Shown here: positions 54,512 to 64,000 of the stretch, one piece after another
Numbering within the stretch: position 1 is the first letter of the stretch
How the letters are laid out: each line of letters starts with the position of its first letter
Source of the DNA: Ralstonia sp. 25mfcol4.1
GTDB taxonomy: Bacteria > Pseudomonadota > Gammaproteobacteria > Burkholderiales > Burkholderiaceae
Length of the DNA: 64,000 nt
Direction: 5' to 3'
NCBI RefSeq assembly: GCF_900104095.1
Contig: NZ_FNJO01000006.1
Coordinates: 124,001-188,000, forward strand
Made by a program: the position numbers and the translations under genes
The notes under the pieces: model-generated
What the model saw: only the letters and a program-made list of their open reading frames with translations
The model's database searches: none
Told to the model about the DNA's origin: nothing

Positions 54512-55285
54512 ATGCCACGCAAAGCCGCCCAGCTGTCCGAAGCCGACAAGAACGCCGCCGATGGCGGTGCGATTGCCGTCGACCGGGCGCTCTTCGTGCT
54601 ATCGGTCTTCCGCGAGGGCGACACGTCGCTGGGCCTGGCCGAACTGGCCCAGCGCAGCGGCCTGTACAAGAGCACGCTGCTGCGGCTGCTGGCTTCGCTG
54701 GAACATGCCCGGCTGATCCAGCGGCTGCCCGACGGCCGCTATGCGCTGGGCCCCGAAGTGGCACGGCTCAACGCGGTCTACGCGGCGTCGTTCTCGCTGG
54801 AGGGAGTGGTGATGCCGGCCCTGCGCGAACTGGTGCGCGTGACCCGGGAATCGGCCGCGTTCCACGTCGAGCAGGGCGAGCACCGCCTGTGCCTGTATCG
54901 CGTGGATTCGCCGCAGCCGGTGCGCGACCATATCCGCGCCGGCGACCTGCTGCCGCGCAACCGGGGCTCGGGTGGACGCGTGCTGCGGGCCTTTGCCGGG
55001 GCGCGCGGCGAGATCTACCAGCGGATCCGCGACGAAGGCGTGGTCGCGATGGTGGGCGACCGCAGCCCCGATATCGCCGGCGTGTCCTCGCCGGTGTTCG
55101 GCCCCGGTGGCGAACTGAAGGGGGCCCTGACGCTGACCTGCCCGACGCCGCGCTTCAGCGAGGCCTTCCGCGAGCAGGTGCTGGACGCCGCCCGCGCGTT
55201 GACGCTGGCACTGGGCGGCACCTTTCCCGAAGTCAGGCCGGCCAGCGCCGGATCGTCGACGACCGCCCCGCCGCAGGACGACTGA
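54512..55285 (+). CDS. IclR family transcriptional regulator
   Basis: 257 aa. Winged HTH at residues 25-85 (VDRALFVLSVFREGDTSLGL, GLYKSTLLRLLASLE) and an effector domain (ALRELVRVTRESAAFHVEQG, GVSSPVFGPGGELKGALTLT). The C-terminal tail is Ser/Thr/Pro-rich. Divergent from the MFS gene, so it is the likely regulator of that exporter; no palindrome stood out in the 199-bp gap. Confidence 0.87.
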   Translation: MPRKAAQLSEADKNAADGGAIAVDRALFVLSVFREGDTSLGLAELAQRSGLYKSTLLRLLASLEHARLIQRLPDGRYALGPEVARLNAVYAASFSLEGVVMPALRELVRVTRESAAFHVEQGEHRLCLYRVDSPQPVRDHIRAGDLLPRNRGSGGRVLRAFAGARGEIYQRIRDEGVVAMVGDRSPDIAGVSSPVFGPGGELKGALTLTCPTPRFSEAFREQVLDAARALTLALGGTFPEVRPASAGSSTTAPPQDD

Positions 55286-55520
55286 GCATTCCGCCCAGCG
55301 GGTGTCCGCACAGTGCAAACCATTGCAAAAATGCGACGGGTACCCGGCTTGCCGGGGGTGCGCCGCAGCCAGTGTGCGGGCTATGATGCGTCCTTTCGCC
55401 GGTCGCTTCGCATCCCGTCACGGCGTTTCAATCCACCGTTTCTCACGTCGGGACACCCAACAAGGGTTAACGTGGATAACGGCAGCCGCCCCCGGTAGCT
55501 TTAAGAGGAAACGGATTCCC

Positions 55521-56762
55521 GTGCACCTGGCTCAGCAGACGATTCTGGTCGTCATGATGGTGGTGTTCTCCAGCACGCTGGTCATGGCCGCGGGGCTGGT
55601 TCTGGCGCTGCGCGCCAGCGAGGCAGGGCGCCTGTGGGCCGTTGGGCATGTCGTGGCATCGGGCGCCGGCCTGGTGGTGGCCGCCAGCGTCGCCGGCGAT
55701 TCGCTGCAGCTGTCGGCGCTGGGCGCCGGGGCCTATCTGATCGGCCGGCTGACCATCTACCGTGGCGTGCGCGCCTATTACGGGCTGGCGGACCGTGCGC
55801 TGCCGTTGCGCATCATCGGTCTGGTCACGCTGGTGCTGCTGGTGCTGATGTCCGGCCTGTCGGACGGGCGCCTGCTGCTGCACGGCGTGGCGTACGGCAT
55901 GCTGGCCATGATCTCGTTCAGTACCATCGTCACGATGCTGCGCAGCCGGCGCGGCCGGACCAGCATCGGCGGGCCGCTGGTGCTGGCGTCGCACCTCGTG
56001 CTGCTTGGCTCGCAGGTGGCGGCGCTCAGCTACGGCGCTGCGTTCAAGGGGCTGGCCATCACGCCGTTCTTCCTGCAGACCAGTGCGTCGATCTGGCCAC
56101 TGGCGCCGCTGGTGGCCGTGCTGCTTGGCCTGTTCGGCTTCAGCCTGATGGCGATGGAACAGATCATCGCCCGCAACGAAAGCGGCGCGCGCCTGGATGC
56201 GCTGACTGGCTTGCTCAATCGCGGCGCGCTGGACATGACCGCCATGGGCCTGGTGGCGCGCTGGCAGCGCGACGGCGACCCGCTGTCGTGCCTGGTGATC
56301 GACGTCGACCATTTCAAGCGTGTCAACGACCGGCACGGCCACCACGCCGGCGACCAGGTGCTGCGCGACATCGCCGCCGCGCTCGACAACTCGCGGCGCG
56401 CGTCGGACATTGCCGCGCGCTACGGCGGCGAGGAATTCTGCATCCTCTGCCCGCATACCGACGAGCATCAGGCCACCGCGCTGGCCAACCGTATCCTGCG
56501 CAAGGTCAGGGCGATTGCCTTGCCCGACGGCGACGGCCCCGGCTGCGGCCATGCCAGCGTCAGCATCGGCGTGGCGCAGCTGCACGGCGGACCATCGGGC
56601 CGCGACGGCCTGTGGCGCAGTCTGTTCGCCGAAGCGGACCGTGCGCTCTACATGGCCAAGCAGCGCGGCCGCGACCAGTTCGTGCTGGCATCCAGCATGC
56701 GGCCCGACTGCGAGCCGGAGCCCGCGGTCCAGGCCGAGCAGGACTGCGTCACCGCGGCGTGA
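55521..56762 (+). CDS. Membrane-bound diguanylate cyclase (GGDEF domain)
   Basis: 413 aa. Residues 1-220 contain about six to seven membrane helices (VVMMVVFSSTLVMAAGLVLA, LLGLFGFSLMAM) without a recognised ligand-binding domain. The GGDEF domain starts near 225 (DALTGLLNRGALD), contains DVDHFKRVND and the active site RYGGEEFCIL near 303. No RxxD inhibitory site is obvious. It would make c-di-GMP. GTG start supported by AAGAGGAA; a DnaA-box-like CGTGGATAA lies at 55471-55479. Confidence 0.9.
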   Translation: MHLAQQTILVVMMVVFSSTLVMAAGLVLALRASEAGRLWAVGHVVASGAGLVVAASVAGDSLQLSALGAGAYLIGRLTIYRGVRAYYGLADRALPLRIIGLVTLVLLVLMSGLSDGRLLLHGVAYGMLAMISFSTIVTMLRSRRGRTSIGGPLVLASHLVLLGSQVAALSYGAAFKGLAITPFFLQTSASIWPLAPLVAVLLGLFGFSLMAMEQIIARNESGARLDALTGLLNRGALDMTAMGLVARWQRDGDPLSCLVIDVDHFKRVNDRHGHHAGDQVLRDIAAALDNSRRASDIAARYGGEEFCILCPHTDEHQATALANRILRKVRAIALPDGDGPGCGHASVSIGVAQLHGGPSGRDGLWRSLFAEADRALYMAKQRGRDQFVLASSMRPDCEPEPAVQAEQDCVTAA

Positions 56763-56886
56763 TGGCGGCCTGACACCACTCCGACTCCGGACGTCGCCGG
56801 CCCGGCAGCCGCCGGGATATTGCGATAAGCTTGCCCGCAATGCCGCGAGCATCTTTATCCCATCCCACAAGAACACGGAGACGTGC

Positions 56887-57360
56887 GTGACCGATTATCA
56901 CTATGGCGTGGCGAACCCCGCCGACATTGCGGGCATGACTGGCAAGGCTGTGCTGGAGGCCATCGTCGAAGGCCGGCTGCCGCAGCCGCCGATCGGCCAG
57001 GCGCTAGGTTTCTGGCTGGTCGAAGTGGGCGACGGTTTTGCCGCGTTCGAGGGCGATCCGGGCGCGCATCTGCTCAATCCGATGGGCACCGTGCATGGCG
57101 GCTGGGCGCTGACGCTCATCGATAGCGCCACCGGATGCGCGGCCAATTCCGTATTGCCTGCCGGCACCGGCTACACCACCGTGGAAACCCGGGGCAATTT
57201 CTCGCGCGCCATCAAGCCCGATACCGGGCGGGTGCGTGCCGAAGGGCGGGTCATCACGCAGGGCCGCCAGATCATCACCGCGGACTGCCGCGTGACCGAT
57301 ACCTCGGGACGCGTGCTGGCGCACGGCACATCCACGCTGCTGGTGCTGCAGCCGCGATAG
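56887..57360 (+). CDS. PaaI-family hotdog thioesterase
   Basis: 157 aa hotdog-fold acyl-CoA thioesterase of the PaaI type. MGTVHGGWALTLIDSATGCA carries the conserved HGG turn and catalytic Asp, with YTTVETRGNFSRAIKPDTGR and ADCRVTDTSGRVLAHGTSTL. Starts at GTG, 7 nt after GGAG. It hydrolyses acyl- or aryl-CoA esters; substrate unassigned. It lies 124 bp after the cyclase gene and converges with the VWA operon. Confidence 0.88.
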   Translation: MTDYHYGVANPADIAGMTGKAVLEAIVEGRLPQPPIGQALGFWLVEVGDGFAAFEGDPGAHLLNPMGTVHGGWALTLIDSATGCAANSVLPAGTGYTTVETRGNFSRAIKPDTGRVRAEGRVITQGRQIITADCRVTDTSGRVLAHGTSTLLVLQPR

Positions 57361-57381
57361 CGGACCGGTGGCGGTCTGACG

Positions 57382-58455
57382 CTACAGCACGCGCCCGAAC
57401 CACCATAGCGACAGCAGCCCCGCGCAGGTTGCCAGCAAGGCGCCCAGCGCGGCAAAGAACGCGGTGACCTCGATCTGGTCGCGCTTGCCATGGGCCAGCC
57501 GCGCGTTGATGGCGCGGTACACGGTCTTGAGCCGCGATGCATCTTCGAGCCGGAAGTATTCGGCACCGGTAGCGTCGGCCACCTGCTTCAGCACCTGTTC
57601 GTCGAGCTTGACGCGGGCCGACATGCCGTCGGCCTTCAGCACCACGCCTTCGACCGTGCCCACGCCCACGGTGTAGACGCGCACGCCGTGGGCGGCGGCC
57701 AGCTGGGCGGCCTGCAGTGCGGCCGGGCCGGCATTGCTCTCGCCGTCGGAGAACAGCACGATCGCACCGGCCGCATAGGAGCCGGGTGCGACGGCCTCGT
57801 CCGTATCGCCCGGCGTCGATTTCGGAATGGGTCCGTCCTCGTTCATCAGCCGCGCCGCTTCTTCCGTCAGTTGCGGCATCAGCGTCGTCAGCGCGATCAG
57901 CAGCCCGTTGCCCAGCGCCGTGCCGCCCTGTGGCTGCAGCTTGTCGATGGCGGCGGCCACATCTTCCTTGCGTCGGCTGGGCGCCTGCGCCACGGCCGCT
58001 GTGCCGGCCATCGCCACCACGCCCGTACTGACCCCGGACGGCTGCGCATCGAGCAGCACCTTGGCCGCACCCTGCGCGGCGCGCAGGCGGCTGGGCTTGA
58101 CGTCCTGCGCGCGCATGCTGCCGGACAGGTCGATCACCAGCACCACCGTCTCGATCCGTGATGGCAGCACCATCACCGCCTGAGGGCGCGCGATGGCCAC
58201 CACCAGTGCGGCCAGCGCCAGCAGCGCGAACACGGGCGCCACATGGCGGCGCCAGTTGGCCGGAGCCTTGCCGGCGGTGTTCGCCGCGCCTGCCATGCCC
58301 GCGACGCGCAAGGCCGGATATCGCGCGGCGGCGCGGCGCCGGCGCGCATCGAGCCACAGGTAGCCCGCGCCCAGCAGCAGCACGAGCGCCAGCAGCCACA
58401 GCATGGCGGGCCACAGGAAGCTCAGCACCGGCAGCCGGTTCAGCGCCTCGATCAT
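57382..58455 (-). CDS. VWA-domain membrane protein (BatA-like)
   Basis: 357 aa. Two N-terminal membrane segments (LPVLSFLWPAMLWLLALVLL, VFALLALAALVVAIARPQAV) with a DUF1550-like R-rich linker, then a von Willebrand A domain with MIDAS residues DLSGS near 111, and a final membrane helix (ALGALLATCAGLLSLWWF). Last gene of the protease-moxR-DUF58-VWA operon; MoxR ATPases act with VWA proteins as chaperone-like complexes. The ATG overlaps the DUF58 stop (ATGA). A divergent paralogue lies at 61465. Confidence 0.9.
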   Translation of the reverse strand: MIEALNRLPVLSFLWPAMLWLLALVLLLGAGYLWLDARRRRAAARYPALRVAGMAGAANTAGKAPANWRRHVAPVFALLALAALVVAIARPQAVMVLPSRIETVVLVIDLSGSMRAQDVKPSRLRAAQGAAKVLLDAQPSGVSTGVVAMAGTAAVAQAPSRRKEDVAAAIDKLQPQGGTALGNGLLIALTTLMPQLTEEAARLMNEDGPIPKSTPGDTDEAVAPGSYAAGAIVLFSDGESNAGPAALQAAQLAAAHGVRVYTVGVGTVEGVVLKADGMSARVKLDEQVLKQVADATGAEYFRLEDASRLKTVYRAINARLAHGKRDQIEVTAFFAALGALLATCAGLLSLWWFGRVL

Positions 58456-59424
58456 GCGATGCCCCTGGTGGCGTCGCGCACGGTGCCAAGCCGGCGGCTG
58501 CGCTGGCGCGCGAACTGCAGCAGCGCCAGGTCCAGGCGGGTGTCGGTGGACAAGGTCAGGCAATCCACGCCGGCACGGGTGAAGCCCAGGCGCAGTTCGG
58601 CCTCGCGTGCCTCGGCGATGGCCGCGAAACGCTTGCGAAAGCCCTTGTCGTGGGTATCCACCACCATCTGCTCGCCGGTTTCGGCGTCCTGCATCACCAC
58701 CACGCCCAGGTCGGGCAGCGCCAGCTCCAGAGGATCGACGAGCCGCACGGCGACCACTTCGTGGCGCCGCGCCAGCATCGCCAGCGAAGCCTGCCAGCCG
58801 GGCGCGCTGATGAAGTCGGAGACGACGAACATCACCGAACGGCGCTTTGCGACGGAGCGCGCACGCTCCAGCAGATCGCGCAGGCGGGTGTCGCCCGGCG
58901 ATGCGGCGGGCGTGGTGTGCATGCGGTCCAGCAGATGCATCAGATGGCGGCGACCGGCACGCGCCGGCACCACGGAGGCCGAGGCGTCGGCCGCGCCGCC
59001 GTACAGCACGGTGCCCACGCGATTGCCGTAGCGGGTCAGCAGCAGCGCCATGACCGTGGAAAAATCGGCCAGCAGATCGCGCTTGCGCACCGTGCCCGAC
59101 CCGAAATCGACCGAGGCGCTGAGGTCCAGCAGAAACCAGACCGCTACCTCTCGATCCTCCTGGTACTCGCGCACGTGTGGCGTCTGCAGCCGGGCCGTCA
59201 CGTTCCAGTCGATATGGCGCACGTCGTCGCCCGGGTGATACTCGCGCAGGTCCGCCAGATCGAGTCCGAAGCCGCGAAACAGCGTGCGGTAGTCGCCCTG
59301 CAGCAGGCCGTCGAGCCGCCGGACCACGGTCCATTCCAGCCGCCGCAGCAGCGCATCGGTCTGGCTGGCGCCCACGCGCGCCACGCCGTCGCCAGCGACG
59401 ACGCCTGTCGGGCCGCTTTGGCGC

Positions 59425-59447
<23 letters not shown>
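58452..59447 (-). CDS. DUF58 domain protein
   Basis: 331 aa. The DUF58 core is read from GDYRTLFRGFGLDLADLREY and HPGDDVRHIDWNVTARLQTP through DREVAVWFLLDLSASVDFGS to VMFVVSDFISAPGWQASLAM; the DLSASV motif is VWA-like. DUF58 genes sit almost always between moxR and VWA genes, as here. The start chosen overlaps the moxR stop by 23 bp and begins MFGRLRARRQ; family members usually start close to this point. Confidence 0.88.
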
Positions 59448-60438
<991 letters not shown>

Positions 60439-60450
60439 GGGCCTCCGCGT

Positions 60451-61392
60451 CTAGAAGGGAGATGATCCAAGGGCCATGCCGGCACTTTCGATCGTGATGG
60501 CAAAGCCGATGCCGAGAAAGGTGCCACTCGGGTTGGGGTTGAGGATGGCGGTGACGATGCCCACCACCTCGCCATTCATGTTCACCAGCGGACCGCCCGA
60601 GTTGCCGGGATTGGCCGCCGCATCGAACTGGATGAGCTTGTCGAGCTTCTGCTTGCGGTCCGGCGACACGAACTGCCGGTCAAGCCCGGAGATCACGCCG
60701 GCAGACACCGACGGGCCGATGCCGAACGGAAAGCCCACCGCCACGACTTCCATGCCCGGGGCCAGGTTCTGGCTCGATCCGAGCGTGGCGGCCGGCAGGT
60801 CGTCGGGGATCGATTTCGCCTGCACGATGGCCAGATCCTTCTCGGGCATCGCCTGCAGCAGCGAGGCTTCCGAGGTCTGGCCATTGTGGAAGGTGACCTC
60901 AAGCCGGCTGGCGTCGGCCACCACGTGGTAGTTCGTGATGATGGTGCCGGTCTCGGTGACGACCACGCCGGACCCGATGTGGCGGGCTTCGGACCTGGCG
61001 TCGGGCTGCTCGCTGTGCCGGGGCGGATCGCTGGCGGCGGCTTCATCGCGCTGCGGGCTGGCGTTGGGCGCAGCCTTCGGCGCGGCCTTCTGTGCGGATT
61101 TCGATCTGGTGTCGGGCGGATCGCGCTTTGCCTTGACGGCGGGGGGCGGATCGGGTGCCTTTTCGGGCGCGAAGCTGCGGATCTCGACCACCGATTCGCG
61201 GATGGATTCGGCGGCCCGGGCAGCCTGGGATGGCAGCGTCTTGGTCTGCAGCGTGTGTAGCACGGCGGCGTCGATGTCGGCCTGCGTGAGCTTGCGAGGC
61301 GGCGGCTGAGACAGCCACGAGACCGATGCGCCTGCGGCGAATACCAGGACGACGGCCACTGAAACCAACCCGTAGATCGTCACCCGTTTCAT
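60451..61392 (-). CDS. Membrane-anchored trypsin-like serine protease (S1C, no PDZ)
   Basis: 313 aa. One N-terminal membrane anchor (IYGLVSVAVVLVFAAGASVS), a ~110-residue Lys/Ala/Pro-rich disordered linker, then a trypsin-fold protease domain with NYHVVADASRLEV (His near 155), DLAIVQAKSIPDD (Asp near 187) and NPGNSGGPLVNMNGEV (Ser near 264). DegP/DegS relatives carry PDZ domains, but this protein ends just after the protease domain. First gene of the moxR-DUF58-VWA operon, which may point to extracytoplasmic quality control. Confidence 0.9.
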   Translation of the reverse strand: MKRVTIYGLVSVAVVLVFAAGASVSWLSQPPPRKLTQADIDAAVLHTLQTKTLPSQAARAAESIRESVVEIRSFAPEKAPDPPPAVKAKRDPPDTRSKSAQKAAPKAAPNASPQRDEAAASDPPRHSEQPDARSEARHIGSGVVVTETGTIITNYHVVADASRLEVTFHNGQTSEASLLQAMPEKDLAIVQAKSIPDDLPAATLGSSQNLAPGMEVVAVGFPFGIGPSVSAGVISGLDRQFVSPDRKQKLDKLIQFDAAANPGNSGGPLVNMNGEVVGIVTAILNPNPSGTFLGIGFAITIESAGMALGSSPF

Positions 61393-61464
61393 CGCAGCCC
61401 CCGGTTCCGTCGCGCCTTAAAAAATACAGTACCATCCTCTTACTCACGCGCCAAGGAGCAGGGC

Positions 61465-62529
61465 ATGCAGTTTCTCTGGCCGCAAATGCTCTGGCTGCTG
61501 CTTTTGCTCCCACTGCTGGCAGCCGCCTACGTGTATCTGATTGCCCGGCGCAAGAAGGCAGCCCTGCTTTATGCCAGTCTTGCATTGCCGCGCGCCGCGC
61601 TGGGGCCCGGCCAACGCCTGCGGCGCCACATTCCTCCCGTACTCTTCCTGCTTGCGCTCGGTGCCGCCCTGCTGGCCTGCGCGCGGCCCAGCGCCACCAT
61701 CACGCTGCCGTCCGACACCATCACGCTGGTGCTGGCGATGGATGTCTCGCGCAGCATGGAGGCCACCGACGTGGCGCCCACGCGCATCGCCGCCGCCCAG
61801 CAGGCCGCGCGTGACCTGGTGGTGGGGCTGCCGTCGAGTGTGCGGCTGGGCATTGTCTCGTTCGCCGCCACCGCAGCGGAGGTGCTGGCGCCGACCGACA
61901 ACCGCCAGGACATGCTCGATGCGCTCGACCGCTTCCAGCTGCAGCGCGGCACGGCCACCGGCAGCGGCCTGATACAGGCACTGGCCGTATTGTTTCCCGA
62001 TGATGGCATCGACCTCGAAGCCGTCCTGTTCAACGACGGTGCACCGTTGGTGGGCAGGCCCGCTACGTCACTTGACGAAGCCACTGCGGCCGACGCCGCG
62101 CGCAAGCGCGCGAAGGAGCGGCCCGCGGTACAGCCGGGCTCCTACCGCCACGGCGCCGTCATCCTGCTCAGCGATGGCCGCCGCACCACGGGCCCCGACC
62201 CCCTCGACGCGGCGCGCATGGCCGCCCAGCGGGGCGTGCGTGTCTATACCGTGGGCTTCGGATCGGCGCAGGGCGGTGTGGCAGGCGAGCCGCTGCTGTC
62301 CTACTTCATGCAGCTCGACGAGCCCGCCTTGCGCGCCGTGGCCAATATCACCGGCGGCGAATACTTCCAGGCCGGCTCGGCGGCCGACCTCAGCCGCGTG
62401 TACCGCCAGCTCAGCGCCCGCTTTGCGCTGGAACGCAGGGAGACCGAGGTCGGCGCGCTGTTCGCCGCCGTCGCCAGCCTCTTGCTTGTGGCGGCATGTG
62501 CGCTTTCCATCCTCTGGTTCCGCCGCTGA
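61465..62529 (+). CDS. VWA-domain membrane protein, divergent paralogue
   Basis: 354 aa. N-terminal membrane segments (PQMLWLLLLLPLLAAAYVYL and PPVLFLLALGAALLACARPS), a VWA domain with MIDAS DVSRS near 93 and TATGS, and a C-terminal membrane helix (AAVASLLLVAACALSILWF). The architecture, flanking helices and mid-domain (YTVGFGSAQG, GEYFQAGSAADLSRVYRQLS) parallel the BatA-like protein at 57382. It is divergent from the operon by only 72 bp, so both units may share control. Confidence 0.9.
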   Translation: MQFLWPQMLWLLLLLPLLAAAYVYLIARRKKAALLYASLALPRAALGPGQRLRRHIPPVLFLLALGAALLACARPSATITLPSDTITLVLAMDVSRSMEATDVAPTRIAAAQQAARDLVVGLPSSVRLGIVSFAATAAEVLAPTDNRQDMLDALDRFQLQRGTATGSGLIQALAVLFPDDGIDLEAVLFNDGAPLVGRPATSLDEATAADAARKRAKERPAVQPGSYRHGAVILLSDGRRTTGPDPLDAARMAAQRGVRVYTVGFGSAQGGVAGEPLLSYFMQLDEPALRAVANITGGEYFQAGSAADLSRVYRQLSARFALERRETEVGALFAAVASLLLVAACALSILWFRR

Positions 62530-62747
62530 CTCCAGGTTATGTGTGCTACCGCACCAAATGCGCACTAATGGAAGCTTTTCGGACACTGCTGCACTGCAGT
62601 AAGACTGCTTAACTTCCCCCGAACGCGTCAAACGGCTGTGCCATCGAGCACCTGCCGACTCAGTCCCATACCCAGGAATTCCTGCCGACGATCGCGCAGC
62701 AGCGCGACGCTGGGCATGGTCTTTTTTTTTACTTTGTTGGGGGTGAC

Positions 62748-63746
62748 ATGGAGCAGTCCGATACGCTTGCAGCTGCCTGGCAGGAAACTGTGACGGCCGC
62801 CGATCCACCGATGGTCAGTCCTCAGCGGCATCCCGAAGGGCGGGATGGTCGTGGCCACGACTACCTGCAGCGCCTGCAGCCCTATCTGAAGGCGGGCGCC
62901 GCCGTGCAGGATGGCTGGTTTCCCCGGGCGCCGATCCGCTATACGCGCGGCATGCGTGCCAATGCGCACTACTTCAGTCATCCGAAATGGATGGACGACT
63001 GGCTGGCCAATGTCCATCGCTATCCGCAATGGCGCGAACGCTGGCATGCCGTGACGGGACCGCTCGACGGCAAGGTCCTGGTGGACGTGGGTTGCGGCCC
63101 CGGCAACGTGCTGGCTACGCTGGGCGGCACGCCGCGCGTGGCCATCGGCGTCGATGTCGCGGAGGGCAGCCTGCAGCGCGCGGCAGGCGTCGGCTATGTC
63201 CCGCTGCAAGCCGATGCCCACGACATGCCGCTGGCGACGGGCATCGCCGACATCGTGGCCATCAACGGGTCGCTGCACCACTGCGACGACATGGCCGCCG
63301 TGCTGGTCGAAGCCGCGCGGCTGGTCAAGCCGGGCGGGGTGCTGATCACGGACCATGATCCCCAGTTCACGGCGTGGAACTTCCGCGGTCTGGCCATGCT
63401 GATGTGGCGGCTGCGCGTGCCGATCTACCGCTGGCTCAAGCGTGGCGGTCACGCCGCCGCCGATAACGAGCAGTACTGGGCGCTGGCCACCGAGCTGCAT
63501 CATCGCCCCGGCGACGGTGTGACCGAGACCTTTCTGCGCGGCGTGCTGGAACCACGCGGATGGCAGGTGAAGGTGCTCCCGCACAATCATATGGTGGGGG
63601 CCGAAGTATTCGAGGGGCAGATCGGCCCGGCGCCATTGAAGATGCGCATGGCGCAGCGCCTGTCAGGCATCAGGCCGGGCACGCCGCAGGCGGCGATGAG
63701 CCTGTTCTGCGTGGCGAGGGCGCCCGGGCAGACCGCCGGCACCTAG
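62748..63746 (+). CDS. Class I SAM-dependent methyltransferase
   Basis: 332 aa. SAM motif I VLVDVGCGPGNVLATLGG near residue 115, acidic motif II in IGVDVAEGSLQRA, post-I MPLATGIADIVAINGSLHHC and LVKPGGVLITDHDPQFTAW. The N-terminal ~100 residues (MRANAHYFSHPKWMDDWLAN) are unusual for Methyltransf_11 and may form a substrate lid. No neighbour identifies the substrate. A T9 tract lies 17-26 nt before the ATG. Confidence 0.82.
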   Translation: MEQSDTLAAAWQETVTAADPPMVSPQRHPEGRDGRGHDYLQRLQPYLKAGAAVQDGWFPRAPIRYTRGMRANAHYFSHPKWMDDWLANVHRYPQWRERWHAVTGPLDGKVLVDVGCGPGNVLATLGGTPRVAIGVDVAEGSLQRAAGVGYVPLQADAHDMPLATGIADIVAINGSLHHCDDMAAVLVEAARLVKPGGVLITDHDPQFTAWNFRGLAMLMWRLRVPIYRWLKRGGHAAADNEQYWALATELHHRPGDGVTETFLRGVLEPRGWQVKVLPHNHMVGAEVFEGQIGPAPLKMRMAQRLSGIRPGTPQAAMSLFCVARAPGQTAGT

Positions 63747-63795
63747 CGCGCCGCCGCCGACGGCGGTCGGGCGCGGTGGAACGCGGCGGCCGTCG

Positions 63796-63999
63796 TCACC
63801 CCGCCACGCCCAGCACGGCCTTCGGCTCCAGGAACGCTTCGAGGCCGAACGTGCCGTACTCGCGGCCGATGCCCGACTGCTTGAAGCCGCCGAACGGTGC
63901 GGCCGGGTCATGCGTGACGGTGTTCACCAGCACGCGGCCTGCTTCGATGCGCGAGGCCACCTCGCGTGCCCGGGACACGTCGCTCGACAGCACGTAGGC
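63796..63999 (-). CDS. Aldehyde dehydrogenase, C-terminal fragment (5' end outside window)
   Basis: Only the last 67 codons are inside the window, and the frame is open to the right edge. The sequence YVLSSDVSRAREVASRIEAG, VTHDPAAPFGGFKQSGIGRE and LEAFLEPKAV is the C-terminal end of an ALDH-superfamily enzyme (oligomerisation arm and the PFGGxKxSGxGRE motif), closest in style to succinate-semialdehyde-type dehydrogenases. Confidence 0.8.
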   Translation of the reverse strand, partial: AYVLSSDVSRAREVASRIEAGRVLVNTVTHDPAAPFGGFKQSGIGREYGTFGLEAFLEPKAVLGVAG

Positions 64000-64000
64000 C

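Overview
The window is GC-rich, densely coded DNA from a beta-proteobacterium. Gene content points to Burkholderiaceae, most likely a Cupriavidus/Ralstonia-type chromosome: a glgE-treS-glgB-glgX-malQ operon, UbiUVT, an NirDL-type protein, an H-NS-like protein and DUF3182/DUF4142/DUF3008/DUF3309 stress genes. This placement rests on recognised families only. No rRNA, tRNA, CRISPR array, insertion sequence or prophage was seen.

Positions 1-28400 look like one stress-physiology island. It opens with a minus-strand GlgE-pathway operon (glgE, treS-maltokinase, glgB, glgX, malQ) that would turn trehalose or maltose into alpha-glucan and back. Next come two divergent sigma-54 activator genes, one with and one without a receiver domain, and a degenerate histidine-kinase-like gene. 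A run of small stress-type genes follows: a TFPASDP-motif protein, PRC-barrel, BON, low-affinity iron permease, DUF3182, alpha/beta hydrolase, DUF4142, topoisomerase IB, two ParBc_2 paralogues, a general-stress-type SDR, DUF3309 and DUF3008. Reading the gaps by eye, I find sigma-54 (-24/-12) promoter matches before the glgE operon and before at least six of these transcription units, mostly 25-75 nt from the start codons. The main hypothesis is therefore a local sigma-54 stress regulon that couples the GlgE/trehalose pathway to these proteins, run by the adjacent activators.

Positions 28400-43900 are mixed metabolism and regulation: a 4-hydroxybutyrate/succinate-semialdehyde type operon (Fe-ADH plus gabD) with a divergent IclR regulator and a palindromic operator candidate; ubiUVT for O2-independent ubiquinone synthesis, convergent with an NirDL-type siroheme decarboxylase; an MFS/LysR pair; a lipoprotein; an H-NS-like protein; an NCS2 purine permease; a CheV gene with a clear sigma-28 promoter; and a 1-Cys peroxiredoxin.

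Positions 43900-64000 hold an E1alpha-E1beta-E2 2-oxoacid dehydrogenase operon, a sulfonate/taurine-like uptake and dioxygenase locus with two binding proteins, a methyltransferase, an MFS exporter, an IclR regulator, a membrane diguanylate cyclase, a PaaI-type thioesterase, a protease-MoxR-DUF58-VWA operon with a divergent VWA paralogue, a second methyltransferase, and the C-terminal end of an aldehyde dehydrogenase cut by the window edge.
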